Shown here: positions 1-11,190 of the stretch, piece after piece
Layout of the letters: every line of letters starts with the position of its first letter
How positions within the stretch are numbered: the stretch's first letter is position 1
DNA from: Pempheris klunzingeri
Taxonomy: Eukaryota > Chordata > Actinopteri > Acropomatiformes > Pempheridae
DNA: 64,000 nucleotides
Assembly: GCF_042242105.1 (NCBI RefSeq)
Contig: NC_092027.1
Span: 14,361,721-14,425,720 of the forward strand
Direction of reading: 5' to 3'
Notes under the pieces: generated by a model
Seen by the model: the letters and a program-made list of their open reading frames with translations, nothing else
Databases searched by the model: none
What the model was told of the DNA's origin: nothing
Program-made: the position numbers and the translations under genes

Positions 1-590
1 ACGTTTGTCCCATTATGGGAGTGAAAGCTATATATATCATTTATTTTCATAGTGTATATCCATATCAGCACTGAGCATCAAAGATATTTCTGCTACTTTT
101 TACTATATTGGAAATTCTTTTTGTAAATTGCCACATTGCTAGTTTAGTCAACCTACATATGTCACTTTTAGGTCCCAAGACAGACACCTGCTACTTGAGG
201 ATAACACTGTATTTTCATCTTTCCTAAAAAGATCACAGTACTTCCTTATCTTTGATGTTCAGTCAAAAGATAAATTAGTTTTCCCCCAAAAAACAACGCT
301 ATTTTCAGCCCTGAGTTGTGTCTGCATGGATCTGAAAAAGATACAAAAGATTAAAGAGAGGAGATTGCATCCTTGATACCTCTCTGCAAGGCTTACCCCG
401 GTGAATTCTATGTCACTGTATGACAATGTACTGTATATGCTCTGAGGTTTTTGTAGCAGAAGCTACATACACACTATTGCATAACTGTGGATGTCATGAA
501 CTTTAAGGAAACCCCTGCAGTAGTGGTAAGCCTAGATACCAAGAACCTCTGCATGACCTTGCTGATGAATAGTTATTACATGAACATTAC
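1..590. other. calcr intron, left edge of window
   Basis: AT-rich intronic sequence after the HRM-3 exon. I looked for a transmembrane exon or another linker exon on the minus strand and found none. Confidence 0.7.
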
Positions 591-697
591 CTTCTCCTTA
601 GTGCTTACAGAACACCGTGTGTAATTGGTCCAAGTCTTGTTGATCTCTGGATGGCGAAACCACTGCCCGTCTTCTCCACAGTACTTAGTTACCTTTT
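591..697 (-). CDS. calcr: calcr exon: HRM domain 3, second half
   Basis: 107 bases, phase 1 to 0. It encodes [18 protein letters not shown], then [18 protein letters not shown]. It is the last calcr exon visible. Donor GTAATG is at 590. The next exon, either the first transmembrane exon or a fourth HRM module, is not found in bases 1-590. Confidence 0.9.
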
Positions 698-3600
698 CTG
701 GACAGAAAACAATATGTGAAGAATATATGGTGAGTAACACATTCTCCAAACACTTTCCCCTCCTCCATACATCTGTGCAGCTGTGTCTATAAGCTTTAAA
801 AACATTAGATTTGGCAAATAATTAATCTGCATTTTATAGTCCAAGTCTCAGGTACAGTCAGTCGAAGATCAGAAGAGGTTAACAACATCAGCAGACTTTT
901 AGAGCAAAGCTCCTTAGTCTCACTGCTTACCTGTTGGGTCAAAGTCCGAAATATAATCCGGACAGTTTTGGGAGGCGTAGGTTCCTGCTGGAGTATCATC
1001 CCAGCACAGCCAGCCATCCCAGCTACGACTGCAGTACAGACCTGATGATGACAGCAAATGTTTACAGGCCTCTTATTTAAACATAGAAATAACAGAGCTC
1101 AAATAACAGATCAGTCACACTGATCAGTCACGTACTTGGTGTCAGACCAGAGTAACACAGTGAGTTTAAGTATCAATACCTGATTTGTTAAAAGGTGGAT
1201 CTCGATTTATTTTCAGGAGGCATTTATATTCATTGTCAAGCATTTTCAGTTTCTGTGAAAAAAGAATAGATGTTTCAAGATTACTAAAAACGTTGAGCAG
1301 ATAAACCGAAGATGGTCAAATGTATGACTCAACTCCCCATCGATATCAACATTTATTAAGAATGATCCCTCCAGAGCTCTAAATAAAGTGTTTGGAGGCA
1401 TCTCATACTAATACTTTACCACAAAAGCGGAAGGAAAAAGGAGTCTGCAGTCATACTTAGAAGTAAAATCATGTCTGAGTTGAACTGTGATCACACAGAA
1501 ACAAATGCCCCAGAAAAAAATATTTTGTGCTGACAAGATCTGAGATAAGTTGTTCCCAGAATAATAAAAAGATATTAACTTGTCCACAGACCACATGGAC
1601 GCATGATAATAACTTGTTAGTATAAAATGATATCTTGTTCCCACGAGTTAATGAGTTCTCACACGATTAAAAAAACACCATCTGCTGGGGGAATTGCTGT
1701 ATGATATAATGTAGCTGATTCGGTTCTACTTCCTTAAGAAACCATCTTTACAAAGGGTTTGTAACAGTTGTTTTTTAAAAGATAACTTACTCCTGCTTTT
1801 CGGGTTAATAAAGAATCAGGTTGTACAATAAATCCACAAAGAAAATTTTATTACATCAACATTGTTGTACATTACCCTCTGCCTCTTCTCATGGGTGGTT
1901 ACACAGAGTGTGTAGTTGGTCCAAATCCTTTCAGTCTCTGGATGGTGAAACCACTGACCATCCTCTCCACAGTACTTGGATGCCTTTTCTGGAAAGAACA
2001 ATTATGTGATTAAGTCTGATTTTCTTTAAATAGAGTCAACATAGGATTAAAGGTGAATTCATCATGTGAGGGTAACAAGATATCAACTGGGCAACAACAC
2101 TAAGTCTCTCTGCTCACCTGTGGGGTCGAAGTCAGTAAAATAATCAGGGCAGTTTTGGGAGGCATAGGTTCCCGCTGGAGTATCATCCCAGCACAGCCAA
2201 CCATCCCAGCTACGACTGCAGTACACTCCTGCACCACCAACAAAAAACACATTTAAAACAACAATTTTGTTACAGGCTTCTTGTACATAAATCTATCCAA
2301 AATGAAATCCCATCATGTCCAAGTCACCTTGACATAAAACAAAAACATTTGTTGGTAGTCCAGAGTGGATTTCAGTAGATAGTATCCATACCTGATTTGT
2401 TATAAGGTGGATCTTGTTTCATTTTCTCTGAGCATTTCTTTTCATTCTCGAGGATCATTGTTTCTGCAACACCTCCTTTTTCTGTGTAAACCCCTGTGGG
2501 CTCTGTGGTGGGCTCTCCCGCAGCATCCCTTAAAAATTCAGGGACTTCCTTCAGAGAAAAAAAAAAACCTTGCTCAGCATTCAAATAAGAGCAACTGAGG
2601 ATAGCTTCATTTTCCCATTACTTATAAGGAACAACTAATAACCAAATACCTCTAATTTGTGCTTTGAAGCTGATTGACAAGTGGACTCAGTCTGGACCCA
2701 GTTACCCAATTCGTCACAATGTTTGGTCACTTTTTCTGTGAAGGAAATATGAAAAGAAAATGCCATGAAGTATCTGGACAACAGCATAATCCATCAGTTT
2801 GTACCCTAAAAGCTTCATAAACCATATCAAAATACTTATAAGCACAGTATTGCTTCTGTTTGACGTTCATGTCCAATAGGGAATCTATAATCTTTGGCTT
2901 TGTCTTTGTTTTTCAGCAGTAGTATGTTGGCATCATCCAAACACATAAATCTGAATCTGAATCTTGGAATTACTGAAGAACTGTGATTAATTCAACTTGG
3001 CACACATCATCAAACGTTATGTCAAACAGAGATTTCCCTCTATGGAGTAATTTTCTGGCAAATTCTCAAATGTTGGGCTTAAAACCACATGTACTGTAGA
3101 GCCACGACTGGGCAGAGAATGAGATCACATTGTTCCTGACAACATCACCCATAGCCAGACTGCCTGGTCTTCTTCGACAGCTCATCAACTGTTCAACAAC
3201 CACTTCCAACTTCGTCTCCTCAAAGCCTCATATCAGCAGCGTCAGGTTTCACATAAGGAGCCATAAGGGGACTCCTAATGTCACAGGCATTTTGAGAAGA
3301 TCCTTTATGAGCCTCCTCTTCCAAAAACACCGTCTCTCTCTTCTCATTCATATTCTTTCTCCCCATCCATCTCTCTGATTCTGACTTCTCTGTTTTTTTT
3401 TGTAATCCCTCCGTCTCTTTGCCTCTACTTGCCTCTCTAGACTGTTCATTCCTTTCTCTGCCCTCTCCCTCACCTCTCCATACTCCATTATATTGCATGT
3501 CCTAAATCAAACATGACTCCACTCCTTAACTAGACATTAGTGAGTTGTGCATTCCTCACAACGTAAAGACTGCTCATACTGTAGTGACTACTTATACCTC

Positions 3601-6600
3601 AGTTCAAAGTGTGCTTGCATAATCATTGTCCACAGTCAATTTCAGTATGGATAAATGTCTGACTGATAACACAACAGGCCCATTATTGACCTTGTATCCA
3701 GTGTGTCAGTCTCTTATAGTAGTTGTCCTGCTAACATGCTGATATTAAGCACAAAACACAAAGTTGATGGGAGGCTGATGGGAATGTGATTACTTGTGTA
3801 TATATTTGGTCATAAACCAAAGTATCTATCCTGAGGGGGAAATTAATGTCTCTACCAAATTACCAAATCTCATGGCAATCAATCTAACAGCTTTTGAGAT
3901 ATTTCCCACAAAATCAAAAAATAGGTGCCTGAATTAAAGGAAAAGTTAAGGGATCACCAAAAAAATTAGGCTACATCCTTTGGGATCAATGAAAATTTTA
4001 CTCTGATCCATCCTGTAGATTTTGACCTGCTGATAGAAAGTTATTTGGAATCATCTTCTGAATACATTGTACCAAATTTGGTGTTATTGCCATTAGAGCC
4101 CCCGGTGTGACTAATAAAAAAAGAGTTTGGATTGCATGAACCTTGGAAAATCCAAAGAAAAGATGTTACAGCACTGGCTGTGTTGTTTGATTGGCATGTA
4201 TGCTCTGGAAAGATAAAAAGCACTACAGCAGACACTTTGGCAGGTTGCCGCTTATTGTAATGATTTGATTATGAAATCTTCCTGTTGATAAAAAAATATC
4301 TACTTACTGTTCATAACAAATCATATCTTCCGAGCACTTGATGCATTAAGATTCAATTACATCATGCACTTTAGTCAGAGACATTTACGTCAAAGACTTG
4401 ACCATTTACTGTAAATGGTTGAATGCTGTTGTTAATGCCATAACAATATTCCACGATATTTACAGCTCTTGCAAAAAGAGTCAGAATGAGAAAGCCTCAA
4501 AGCCTCCTGGAGCTCAAAGGATCATACAATCAGTGCTGTGACCTTTGACATCATCACACACAGAGGATTGGAGCATCTTTCTTACCAGTTGGGTCCAAGT
4601 CAGCGTGATCTGAACAGTTTTGTGTTACAGATGTCCCAGCCGGTGTCTCATCCCAGCACAACAATCCATCCCACACACGACTACAGAACATACCTTGAGA
4701 AAGGGAAGAAGAAAAAAGTATGACGACTATTCTGACTACTATTCTAAACATTTCCCGTGTCTTCATCTGTATATACAGCAACATCATTTCTGTACAGCCT
4801 TGAAAGTGATCATAACCCCACAGCCTCTAATCCAAAACACCCTTCAGTCAGTTAAACCACTGCTGGCAACAATACCATTACCACTGTGATTTTCTCCCAG
4901 AGATAATCAATCTGGCCATGAGAAGCTTTAAAGTGAGTTAGGGTCCGGTTTCTCACCGGTTCTGTTTTCTTGGTGGTCTTTGTTGGACAGCTCGAGACAT
5001 TTGTATTGACCCTGGCTCAGAGCCTGGCCCTGTCCCTCTGTCATGCTCTGTCCGAGCCTGAGCGATGGGTCTGAGATTGACTTAGAGTCTGCTGCTGCTG
5101 CACTGCGCTGTGGAGACAACACGACACCAGAGGTGAGAGAAAGGGGAAGAAAAGGTGTTTTATATGGACTTGGAACACAAAATGGAGCTTAGATAGATTT
5201 GTGATTGCTGCTCTGATCTGCATTTCCTTGACTGTCAAAAATAAGATACAGCATAAATATTATTCGATGATGGTGTTAGCTACAATTGTGATATTTCATA
5301 GTTTTATCACACTTAGATAAAGACATGCCCCATGCAAATGCTAGAAATTTAAATGGAACAATGAGCATGGAAAAGTTTTTGAAGCTGATCTGATGAGGAT
5401 TTCGCTCTGCTTTGAAATTCTAGTCACTCGATATTCTTGTTACTCATTAAAGTGCGTTTGGGAGCTCACAAAAGAAGTTAAGCAGCTGATTTTCTCCAAA
5501 TGAATCTTATCTCTGCTCCATTGTTTGTATTTTGGAGGTAGCATTAAAAATGGAGAAGCATACTCTGTGCAATACTGATTTTGATAATGCTGCTCACTGA
5601 AGGATAAAGAGCCCATTTTGCCTGTGACTTATCTCGCAAAATTTTTTTTGGCTGAAAATTAAGTGTCTCAGAGTGCCAGGCACTTGCCTTTTCTGAATTA
5701 TGTGAGGAATTTTAATACTTTGCCTGGGAGATTGTCTGCACATGCCTCATCACAATTGAGATGCAAATCTCCTACCTCTGGAAAAGGAGTTCTCATTAGA
5801 CCAAAACATCATTCTTACCTGTCTGGTAAAAGCTTGTGAAAGACAAACCACTTACGACAAAACAAACGGCTTTTGTGAGAATGCTGAAGTCCCATGTAGC
5901 AGTTTAGCAGCCGTACATATGATGTCACTCCAAACATTGAAGTAAATGACGTCATACATACGACCACCAGGCCACCACCAGTATCAGATGAACAGATGAA
6001 AAAATCTTCTCTCACCTATTACAGTTCAGAAATCTTTCTGAATCAACATGACAGGACCACTCAAAAATAAAGTACAGTAACATAAAGCAGAACAGCAGCA
6101 ACGATACATCAGGCATAAAACATTTGGCACGGATACTGTCCAGGATGTCAAGTTTGATGCTGAGCAGCAAAGGAAGTTGAAACTTCCATTTCATGCTGAC
6201 AGGAGGACAGTGGAACAAATGTTTTTTTTTTTTTATTAAGGACAATAACCTATAAACGACATTTATTTTCCGCCCAGTAAGCCTATTAGTGTTCTGTAAT
6301 TTTCCTGCAAGTCCATCAGAAGAACAGTTTGATGTGTTTAACTATAACACCTTCATCAGGCAAATCAGTATATTTTAGAACTTAGTAACCTTTGTAACGA
6401 TGATTGCAGCACCCCTATAAGAGCTAATTAATGAAATGTATCAAACACTGGAAGCACACTGTGAATATGAATCAACTGTCTGTGCCTCAGATTAAGATTC
6501 ATATGGTGGGCAGGTGGTCACAAAACAACAATAACCACTCCAACACCCCCTAAACCCTGGACTGTAAATTCAGCAAATACATACATACATATGTTTTGGT

Positions 6601-6858
6601 TCAATATATGTGTGGGATTGTGGCATATCTGTTGTTGAGACTTTTATTTTGAAGGGCATAGATGAACACTAACAGTGTTAAATTTCCATTTTTGTTTTTA
6701 TAAGTGATATGAGTGTTATGTAGGATTACCATTTTCTTTTTTCATTTTATGAATTGTATGTGTTGCACTTTTGCTATCTTCTTTTCATTCTGGACACCAA
6801 CCCGCGAAGGTTTGCGTTTGCCTACATATTTTCCTCACTTCTGTAGGCATCTATTTTT

Positions 6859-6904
<46 letters not shown>

Positions 6905-8178
6905 CTTTTTCTTCTTTAAACTAGTGTAAAGTTAATATGTTTACATTTCTGCATTCTGGAGAACGTATCCTGTTGAGAGCATGTTGGCCGGTGTTCAGTG
7001 ACTCTGTTCATGGTACTACACAGGCACAGAGATTGCAGGCATATGGGTAAATGTATAGCATTTTTCTCCCATAATAGTCTTTTTTCCCCTGGGAAGACAC
7101 AGAGAACATTTATGCACACATTGTTTCTCTACATTTGTAGGAAGATTATGCTGTTTCCATGTCTGGCGCCTTGCAAATACAGTGGTCCCTCATTTATTGC
7201 GGGGGTTATGTTCTAAAAATAACCTGCAATATGCGAAATAGTAGTCAGCTTTATTTTTTACAATTATTATATATATTTTAAGGCTGTAAAACCCCTCACC
7301 ATACAGTTTATACACTTTTCTCAGACAGGCATTAACATTTTCTCACATTTATCTCTTGTTTCACTTGTTTGTTTGTCTTGCAAACAGGCAGCACTTAAAA
7401 GTCACACTGCTAGCGATTGAACATTTCTGTAAATTTGGCAAGCCGAACGTATTCTGTACTGTACAGAGACACGGCACGGAGGAGATTGATTGACATTGGT
7501 CTACAGTCCCTTAGCCAATCAGGACGCAGAACACAATGCGCGTTCATACACTGTAAAAAAAAAAGCATGCAAAATTGCACTAAAAAAATGTAAAGTGTAA
7601 AGTGCTAGAGGTCAGTCCCAGGAAGTGTGGCCCTTGCCCACTATATACAACACAATGCAGAATTACACTCACAACAAATACACAATGAGGTATTGTAGGA
7701 ATTACATTTTCATTTAGTGTTTACATGCACAGCACGTTTAATGTCAGGCAAAATGCCAGGCATCCTACATTGTGCGTCATCTGCATAAAGGAGTAAGGAT
7801 CAGATATAATGAAAAGGTGGCGAACACACACAGAAACATGTGCAATCATGGATCACATATCTTCTCTTTCAGGTCATCCAAGTTTGTAATGAACAAGCTG
7901 AGCTAATTATAAACTATAATTATTAATTAAAAATGTTGAGTGAAAATTAATCATGATTTTTTGCTGAGAAAAGAAAACCACTAGACCACATCATATTACA
8001 CATCTATTTAATGAAAATTAACTAAAAAATGATTCCTATGTTTGACACACATGTGCAGCATACATAATGTGCAAAAAGAGAAATGGGGTAAGTTTACCTT
8101 ACAGCATTCCTTGACATAAAAAAGAGAGCTTACCACCAGGAGAAACAAAAGGATCCAAAGGGAGCCGGCTAACTTCAT
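591..8178 (-). CDS. calcr: Calcitonin receptor, N-terminal coding part with three HRM domains (gene runs off the left edge)
   Basis: Class B G-protein-coupled receptor of the plasma membrane that binds calcitonin. Ten coding exons are visible (8178-8134, 5107-4957, 4693-4586, 2735-2650, 2548-2392, 2228-2118, 1988-1876, 1252-1180, 1041-931, 697-591). They join in frame to 354 residues. Residues 1-15 begin a signal peptide ([15 protein letters not shown]). Three hormone-receptor domains follow, with six cysteines each: C52/69/78/92/108/121, C169/186/195/209/226/248 and C268/285/294/308/325/347. The family signature [13 protein letters not shown] is present in domains 2 and 3, and NYT glycosylation sites are at N244 and N343. 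The human receptor has one such domain, so this ectodomain is unusually long. Transmembrane exons are absent and must lie left of base 1. Neighbouring tfpi2 and gngt1 and the intronic miR-489 favour calcr over its paralogue calcrl. Multi-domain calcitonin receptors have been reported from pufferfish. Confidence 0.93.
931..1041 (-). CDS. calcr: calcr exon: HRM domain 3, first half
   Basis: 111 bases, phase 1 to 1. It encodes [19 protein letters not shown] followed by [17 protein letters not shown]. Acceptor CAG ends at 1042; donor GTAAGC is at 930. Its length and phases match the exon at 2118-2228, and the nucleotide similarity is high, pointing to a recent duplication. Confidence 0.92.
1180..1252 (-). 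CDS. calcr: calcr exon: linker before HRM domain 3
   Basis: 73 bases, phase 0 to 1. It encodes [18 protein letters not shown] and then PPFNKS. The YKC cysteine is C268. This is the shortest of the three linkers and the closest to the mammalian form. Acceptor CAG ends at 1253; donor GTATTG is at 1179. Confidence 0.85.
1876..1988 (-). CDS. calcr: calcr exon: HRM domain 2, second half
   Basis: 113 bases, phase 1 to 0. It encodes [18 protein letters not shown], then [11 protein letters not shown] and a basic end. C226 and C248 complete the six-cysteine set, and N244 is a glycosylation site. Acceptor CCAG ends at 1989; donor GTAATG is at 1875. Confidence 0.9.
2118..2228 (-). CDS. calcr: calcr exon: HRM domain 2, first half
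   Basis: 111 bases, phase 1 to 1. It encodes [19 protein letters not shown] followed by [17 protein letters not shown], a canonical calcitonin-receptor HRM half. It is nearly identical to the exon at 931-1041. Acceptor CAG ends at 2229; donor GTGAGC is at 2117. Confidence 0.92.
2392..2548 (-). CDS. calcr: calcr exon: linker before HRM domain 2
   Basis: 157 bases, phase 0 to 1. It encodes an acidic, Thr/Pro-containing linker and then [19 protein letters not shown], whose cysteine (C169) opens domain 2. The end (DPPYNKS) closely matches the linker of module 3 (DPPFNKS), showing that the two modules are duplicates. The acceptor AAG lies after a long T run; donor is GTATGG. Confidence 0.8.
2650..2735 (-). 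CDS. calcr: calcr exon: HRM domain 1, second half (shortened)
   Basis: 86 bases, phase 1 to 0. It encodes [18 protein letters not shown] followed by [11 protein letters not shown]. Cysteines C108 and C121 are kept. The usual stretch with HPE and RTWxNYT is missing, making this half about ten residues shorter than in the other copies and without the glycosylation site. Donor GTATTT is at 2649. Confidence 0.82.
2736..4585. other. calcr intron inside HRM domain 1
   Basis: An intron of 1,850 bases splits the first HRM domain. It contains pyrimidine-rich sequence around 3,340-3,480 and a 19-base palindrome near 4,401-4,419. No gene is seen. Confidence 0.7.
4586..4693 (-). CDS. calcr: calcr exon: HRM domain 1, first half (divergent)
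   Basis: 108 bases, phase 1 to 1. It encodes [17 protein letters not shown] and then [11 protein letters not shown]. Compared with domains 2 and 3, the second tryptophan of WDGW is leucine and the CPDY motif is CSDH, so this copy has diverged most. Acceptor AAG ends at 4694; donor GTAAGA is at 4585. Confidence 0.88.
4957..5107 (-). CDS. calcr: calcr exon: linker with first cysteine of HRM domain 1
   Basis: 151 bases, phase 0 to 1, with a CAG acceptor at 5110-5108 and a GTGAGA donor at 4956. It encodes residues 16-66: a low-complexity Ala/Ser/Gln-rich stretch, then QYKC, whose cysteine (C52) is the first of the HRM domain. An NRT glycosylation site is at N63. It corresponds to the exon carrying AQYKC in the human receptor. 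Confidence 0.8.
5896..5978 (-). ncRNA. mir489: miR-489 precursor hairpin
   Basis: On the minus strand this 83-base segment matches the known miR-489 precursor (remembered human and zebrafish forms) in both arms and in the flanking GTGG and CTAAACTGCTAC ends. The mature 3p product occupies 5907-5929 and begins AGTGACATCATATG. The 5p arm is at about 5944-5965 (GGTCGTATGTATGACG). The arms pair over about 19 positions with G-U wobbles and one mismatch. In mammals miR-489 also lies within a CALCR intron on the same strand, so it is probably processed from the calcr transcript. Confidence 0.95.
6861..6903. repeat. (AT)n microsatellite
   Basis: About 21 uninterrupted AT dinucleotides in the calcr intron. 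Confidence 0.97.
7180..7600. mobile_element. Decayed DNA transposon with pogo/Tigger-like end
   Basis: After a TA at 7178-7179 the sequence begins CAGTGGTCCCTCATTTATTG, which resembles the CAGTNGNCCCTC terminus of pogo/Tigger-type elements. The body has no open frame, and I do not find the opposite terminus intact. The right boundary is approximate. Confidence 0.5.
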
Positions 8179-8201
8179 ATCTTCCTCTCACAGGCAAATC
8201 T
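8134..8201 (-). CDS. calcr: calcr signal-peptide exon (first coding exon)
   Basis: The exon follows a strong pyrimidine tract and a TAG acceptor on the minus strand (acceptor at 8204-8202). It starts with 23 bases of 5' UTR. ATG is at 8178, and 15 hydrophobic residues follow. The exon ends in phase 0 at a GTAAGC donor (8133). The acceptor implies at least one upstream non-coding exon. Confidence 0.82.
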
Positions 8202-8963
8202 CTAGAGAGAGGAGAGAGAACGACCAGTTGGCTTGAAAGTGACTGACTGCACAAACGTGTGGCTCTTTCAAATCAGGATTATGGCTCCTCAGGAAAAAAC
8301 AGCAACAGCAATATCAATAATCTGAAATGCAAAACACTGCAGCACAGGCACTGCAGTTTGTGCTTTTTCCTCTGTGTGTGTTTGTGTCTGAGAAATTGTG
8401 TCTGAGAGTGTGCACCCATCAAAATGTGAAACAATTGCATCAAAGAGTAACGTTGTATCAGGATTCACTTTAAGTCTCTTTGCTTTGGCTAACAGAGTCA
8501 CTGTTGGAAGCCTGTCGCTCCGCCGCCTCAATAGTCAGGACGATCTACTGGTTGTTGCCCACACCCCACAGCGGCCCAGGGGCAGGCTACACATGCATGA
8601 GCAGGTCCTGTAGCTCACTGTGAAAGGTTAGCAGGACTGATAGGATTTGTTTTGGCTTTCAGATGCATACTGATGGTATGCTGCAAATAAATGCGGATCT
8701 TCATGTGCCAAGAATTTATGACTAAGAGTGCTGATCTCAGACCAGGGATCCCTCAAATATCCCTCAAATTTTTCATTTGTGATTTATTGAAACACAAAAC
8801 TAATACACTTCTGTAATTTATCATTGATATGAGGATGATTATTATCATTAATAATAGCCCAAGATGCCCTCTGTCCTAAATCTAGACTCAGGAAGAAACT
8901 TATAATTCTCTGTTCCAGGCCCAAACATAGATTTACCCTCCATCTCATTAGCATACAATATAC

Positions 8964-9595
8964 TAGAGCTGAAAAATGTCTATCAATTAAATGAAAGGAA
9001 ATCAGGAAATCAATCAGCAACTATTTTGATAATCAATTAATTGTTTGACTTTAAAAAAAGCCCTTCATTACCTTGATCGCACTCCTAACTTGTGATGAAT
9101 TGCCACTTTTATTGGATTTCATGACAGTAAACTGAATCTAATATACTGTTTCTTGGAGAAAACAAGCTCTTTGAATCACCTTGGTTGATTTTTCACTGTT
9201 TTCTGATATTATATACCGAAGATATTAACGTTACCATACTAGAGAAAATAAAATAAGTTCACTTTTCAATTAATGACTCTCAGTGTGTTTCTTATACTAT
9301 CTCCTGTTAGTACTAAATGGTACATAGATCAGTTTATTTTTTTAATAAGATGCTTTATAATATAGTTATGAAGAGTAAATCCTGACAAGCACCTGAAAAT
9401 TATTAGGCAGATCAATCAATAATCACTATGTCTGTAAAACAATTGTAAAAATGCATCTTAAACCTAAAGTTTTTAAAAGCCAAGGTGATGCCAAATGTTT
9501 TGTTTTTAACAACCAACAGTTCTAAACCCAAAGATATTTAATATATAATTGTATTAAACAGACTAAAACTATTAACTCTAATTGCTTCAGCCCTA
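8964..9595. repeat. Degraded non-autonomous DNA element (MITE-like)
   Basis: The left end TAGAGCTGAA and right end TTCAGCCCTA are near-inverted copies. Internal AATCAATTAATTGTTTGA and GGCAGATCAATCAATAATC stretches resemble the abundant fish repeat that begins AGGGCTGCAACTAACGATTA. The two halves have opposite orientation, suggesting two copies head to head or a long inverted-repeat element. Confidence 0.6.
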
Positions 9596-11057
9596 AAAAG
9601 AATCTTTTATGTTTTCATCCTGAACCTCATCCCCTGGATCATTGTTTCTATTCAGCCACTGTCAACCACCGTCAGCCCACTCCTGAACAATATTTCCAGT
9701 ATAACCTTTACAGCATACCCAAGTGGATTCAGCATGCTGAAAAGCTCAATCAAGGAAATACCACTCCATCTGCTTTGAAACGAAGGAACCAGGGCCGTAA
9801 TCACCTTTAAACATTAAGGACCAAACCTTTCAGTTTTCAGAAACTTATGAATGTAGTATTTTGAACCTAAAAGCCTGGATGATTTAAGTTTGCTACAGGA
9901 AAGGTTAGACTGTGTTTGTCATAGACTTAAAATGACTAATAATCAATGTACTCCTCCGAGCTCCCACCACAACAATGTACATAGCTAATGATGCTTTAGC
10001 TACACAGTCGTACAGAACATAGAGTCTTGGCTATACACCATGCTTGCCAATACAGGACTACATCACAACCGCAACAGTCAACTTGCATTTGAAGACTGTG
10101 CATTTAGTTAATATAAGAAACTTACATTAGAAATACAGCTATGGAACCAGCTGCTGATTTTCCCTTTTTCAGCTCATCCTCTACAGCAGTTTTTCAAAGA
10201 AAACCCTGATGTCACTGTTCCCTTTTCATGGTTATTGTTATGTCATCAACCAAACAACATCCAACCAAACAAAACCAAAGGGGGAACACTTGCAGTTGTG
10301 ACGCTGCTGTTCACTGTTTACTTCTATTAATGGAATGTCGAACCAACAACAAAAATATTAATTACAAAACCATTACAAAAATACAGGCACAGATTATGTA
10401 ACCTATGCCTCACAGTATCCGGTCTGTTCATGACCCAAACAAGTGTTGACTATCTTTCCTGTGGACCGTCACTGAGTTCTAATTAAATGTGGTCAAGATT
10501 CACCATTGCGCTGAAAATGAATGTTGATTTGTGCAAACGTTTATGTACATTACATGATAAAAAATAGTAAAAATCCATACATTATTAAGGGAAAATTGAT
10601 ACTTTCCGAACATTGGGGAGGACATGTACTTGTATTATGCCCCTGGACAGTACACAAAGAAGCACACAAAAGCACCAGTCAAAGACAAAGGGATGACACA
10701 AGACAGAGGAGGTTAAGTATGGATCCCAAAATGGCCTCTCGGAAGAGAAGATCTATAAAAACCATCATCGTCAACAAGGGAGCAGAGGATTCTCACCAGT
10801 CAATTATCAGATAATCACCTCTGGGTGTGGATGAGCATGTCAATTTGTCTAAAAGTGGGATATTCTCTGAGAGAGCAGTGTTTCTTCAGGTTAAACAACA
10901 ATACAGACACATCAGGACAACTGAACCAACTGACGTCACACTGCAGTAGCTTTCAACTGTGTAAAACAGTGTTTAAGTGTAAAATCAATGAGTTGGTGTT
11001 TTAATGTGTTGGGCGGGCACTGTTTTGTCCTGGTGTGTTAGTGTCACTGTGAGGCTT

Positions 11058-11190
11058 TTGCTAAGCTAAGCTAACCAATGGTATGCTTTTCATATTTAAC
11101 GTACAGCCATCAGCGGTATCAAGTTTCTCATTTAACTTGGCAAGAAGGTCAATATGCGCATTTCAAAATATGTCTAACAACTTTTATAAA
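11058..11190 (+). repeat. Fish dispersed repeat, copy 1 of 3
   Basis: Contains GCTAAGCTAAGCTAACC, a CATATTTAACGTACAG block and GCGGTATCAAGTTTCTCAT. This block order recurs at 18,635 and, reversed, at 22,720. It matches a short repeat I recognise as common in teleosts; the family name is not certain. Confidence 0.65.

Larger units (their letters stand above)
5108..8133. other. calcr intron hosting miR-489
   Basis: Intron between the signal-peptide exon and the first linker exon. It contains the miR-489 hairpin, a TA microsatellite (6,861-6,903) and a decayed DNA transposon (about 7,180-7,600). Nothing else protein-coding is seen. Confidence 0.75.

Noticed and set aside
4401..4419. 19-base palindrome ACCATTTACTGTAAATGGT
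   Set aside because: Short AT-rich palindromes are expected by chance in this much intron, and nothing adjoining supports a function.
5108..5890. Search for miR-653, which lies near miR-489 in mammals
   Set aside because: Neither arm of the mammalian sequence is recognisable between the hairpin and the next exon.
591..8178. Identity as calcrl (CGRP receptor-like)
   Set aside because: calcrl neighbours tfpi, not tfpi2 and gngt1, and the intronic miR-489 is specific to calcr.
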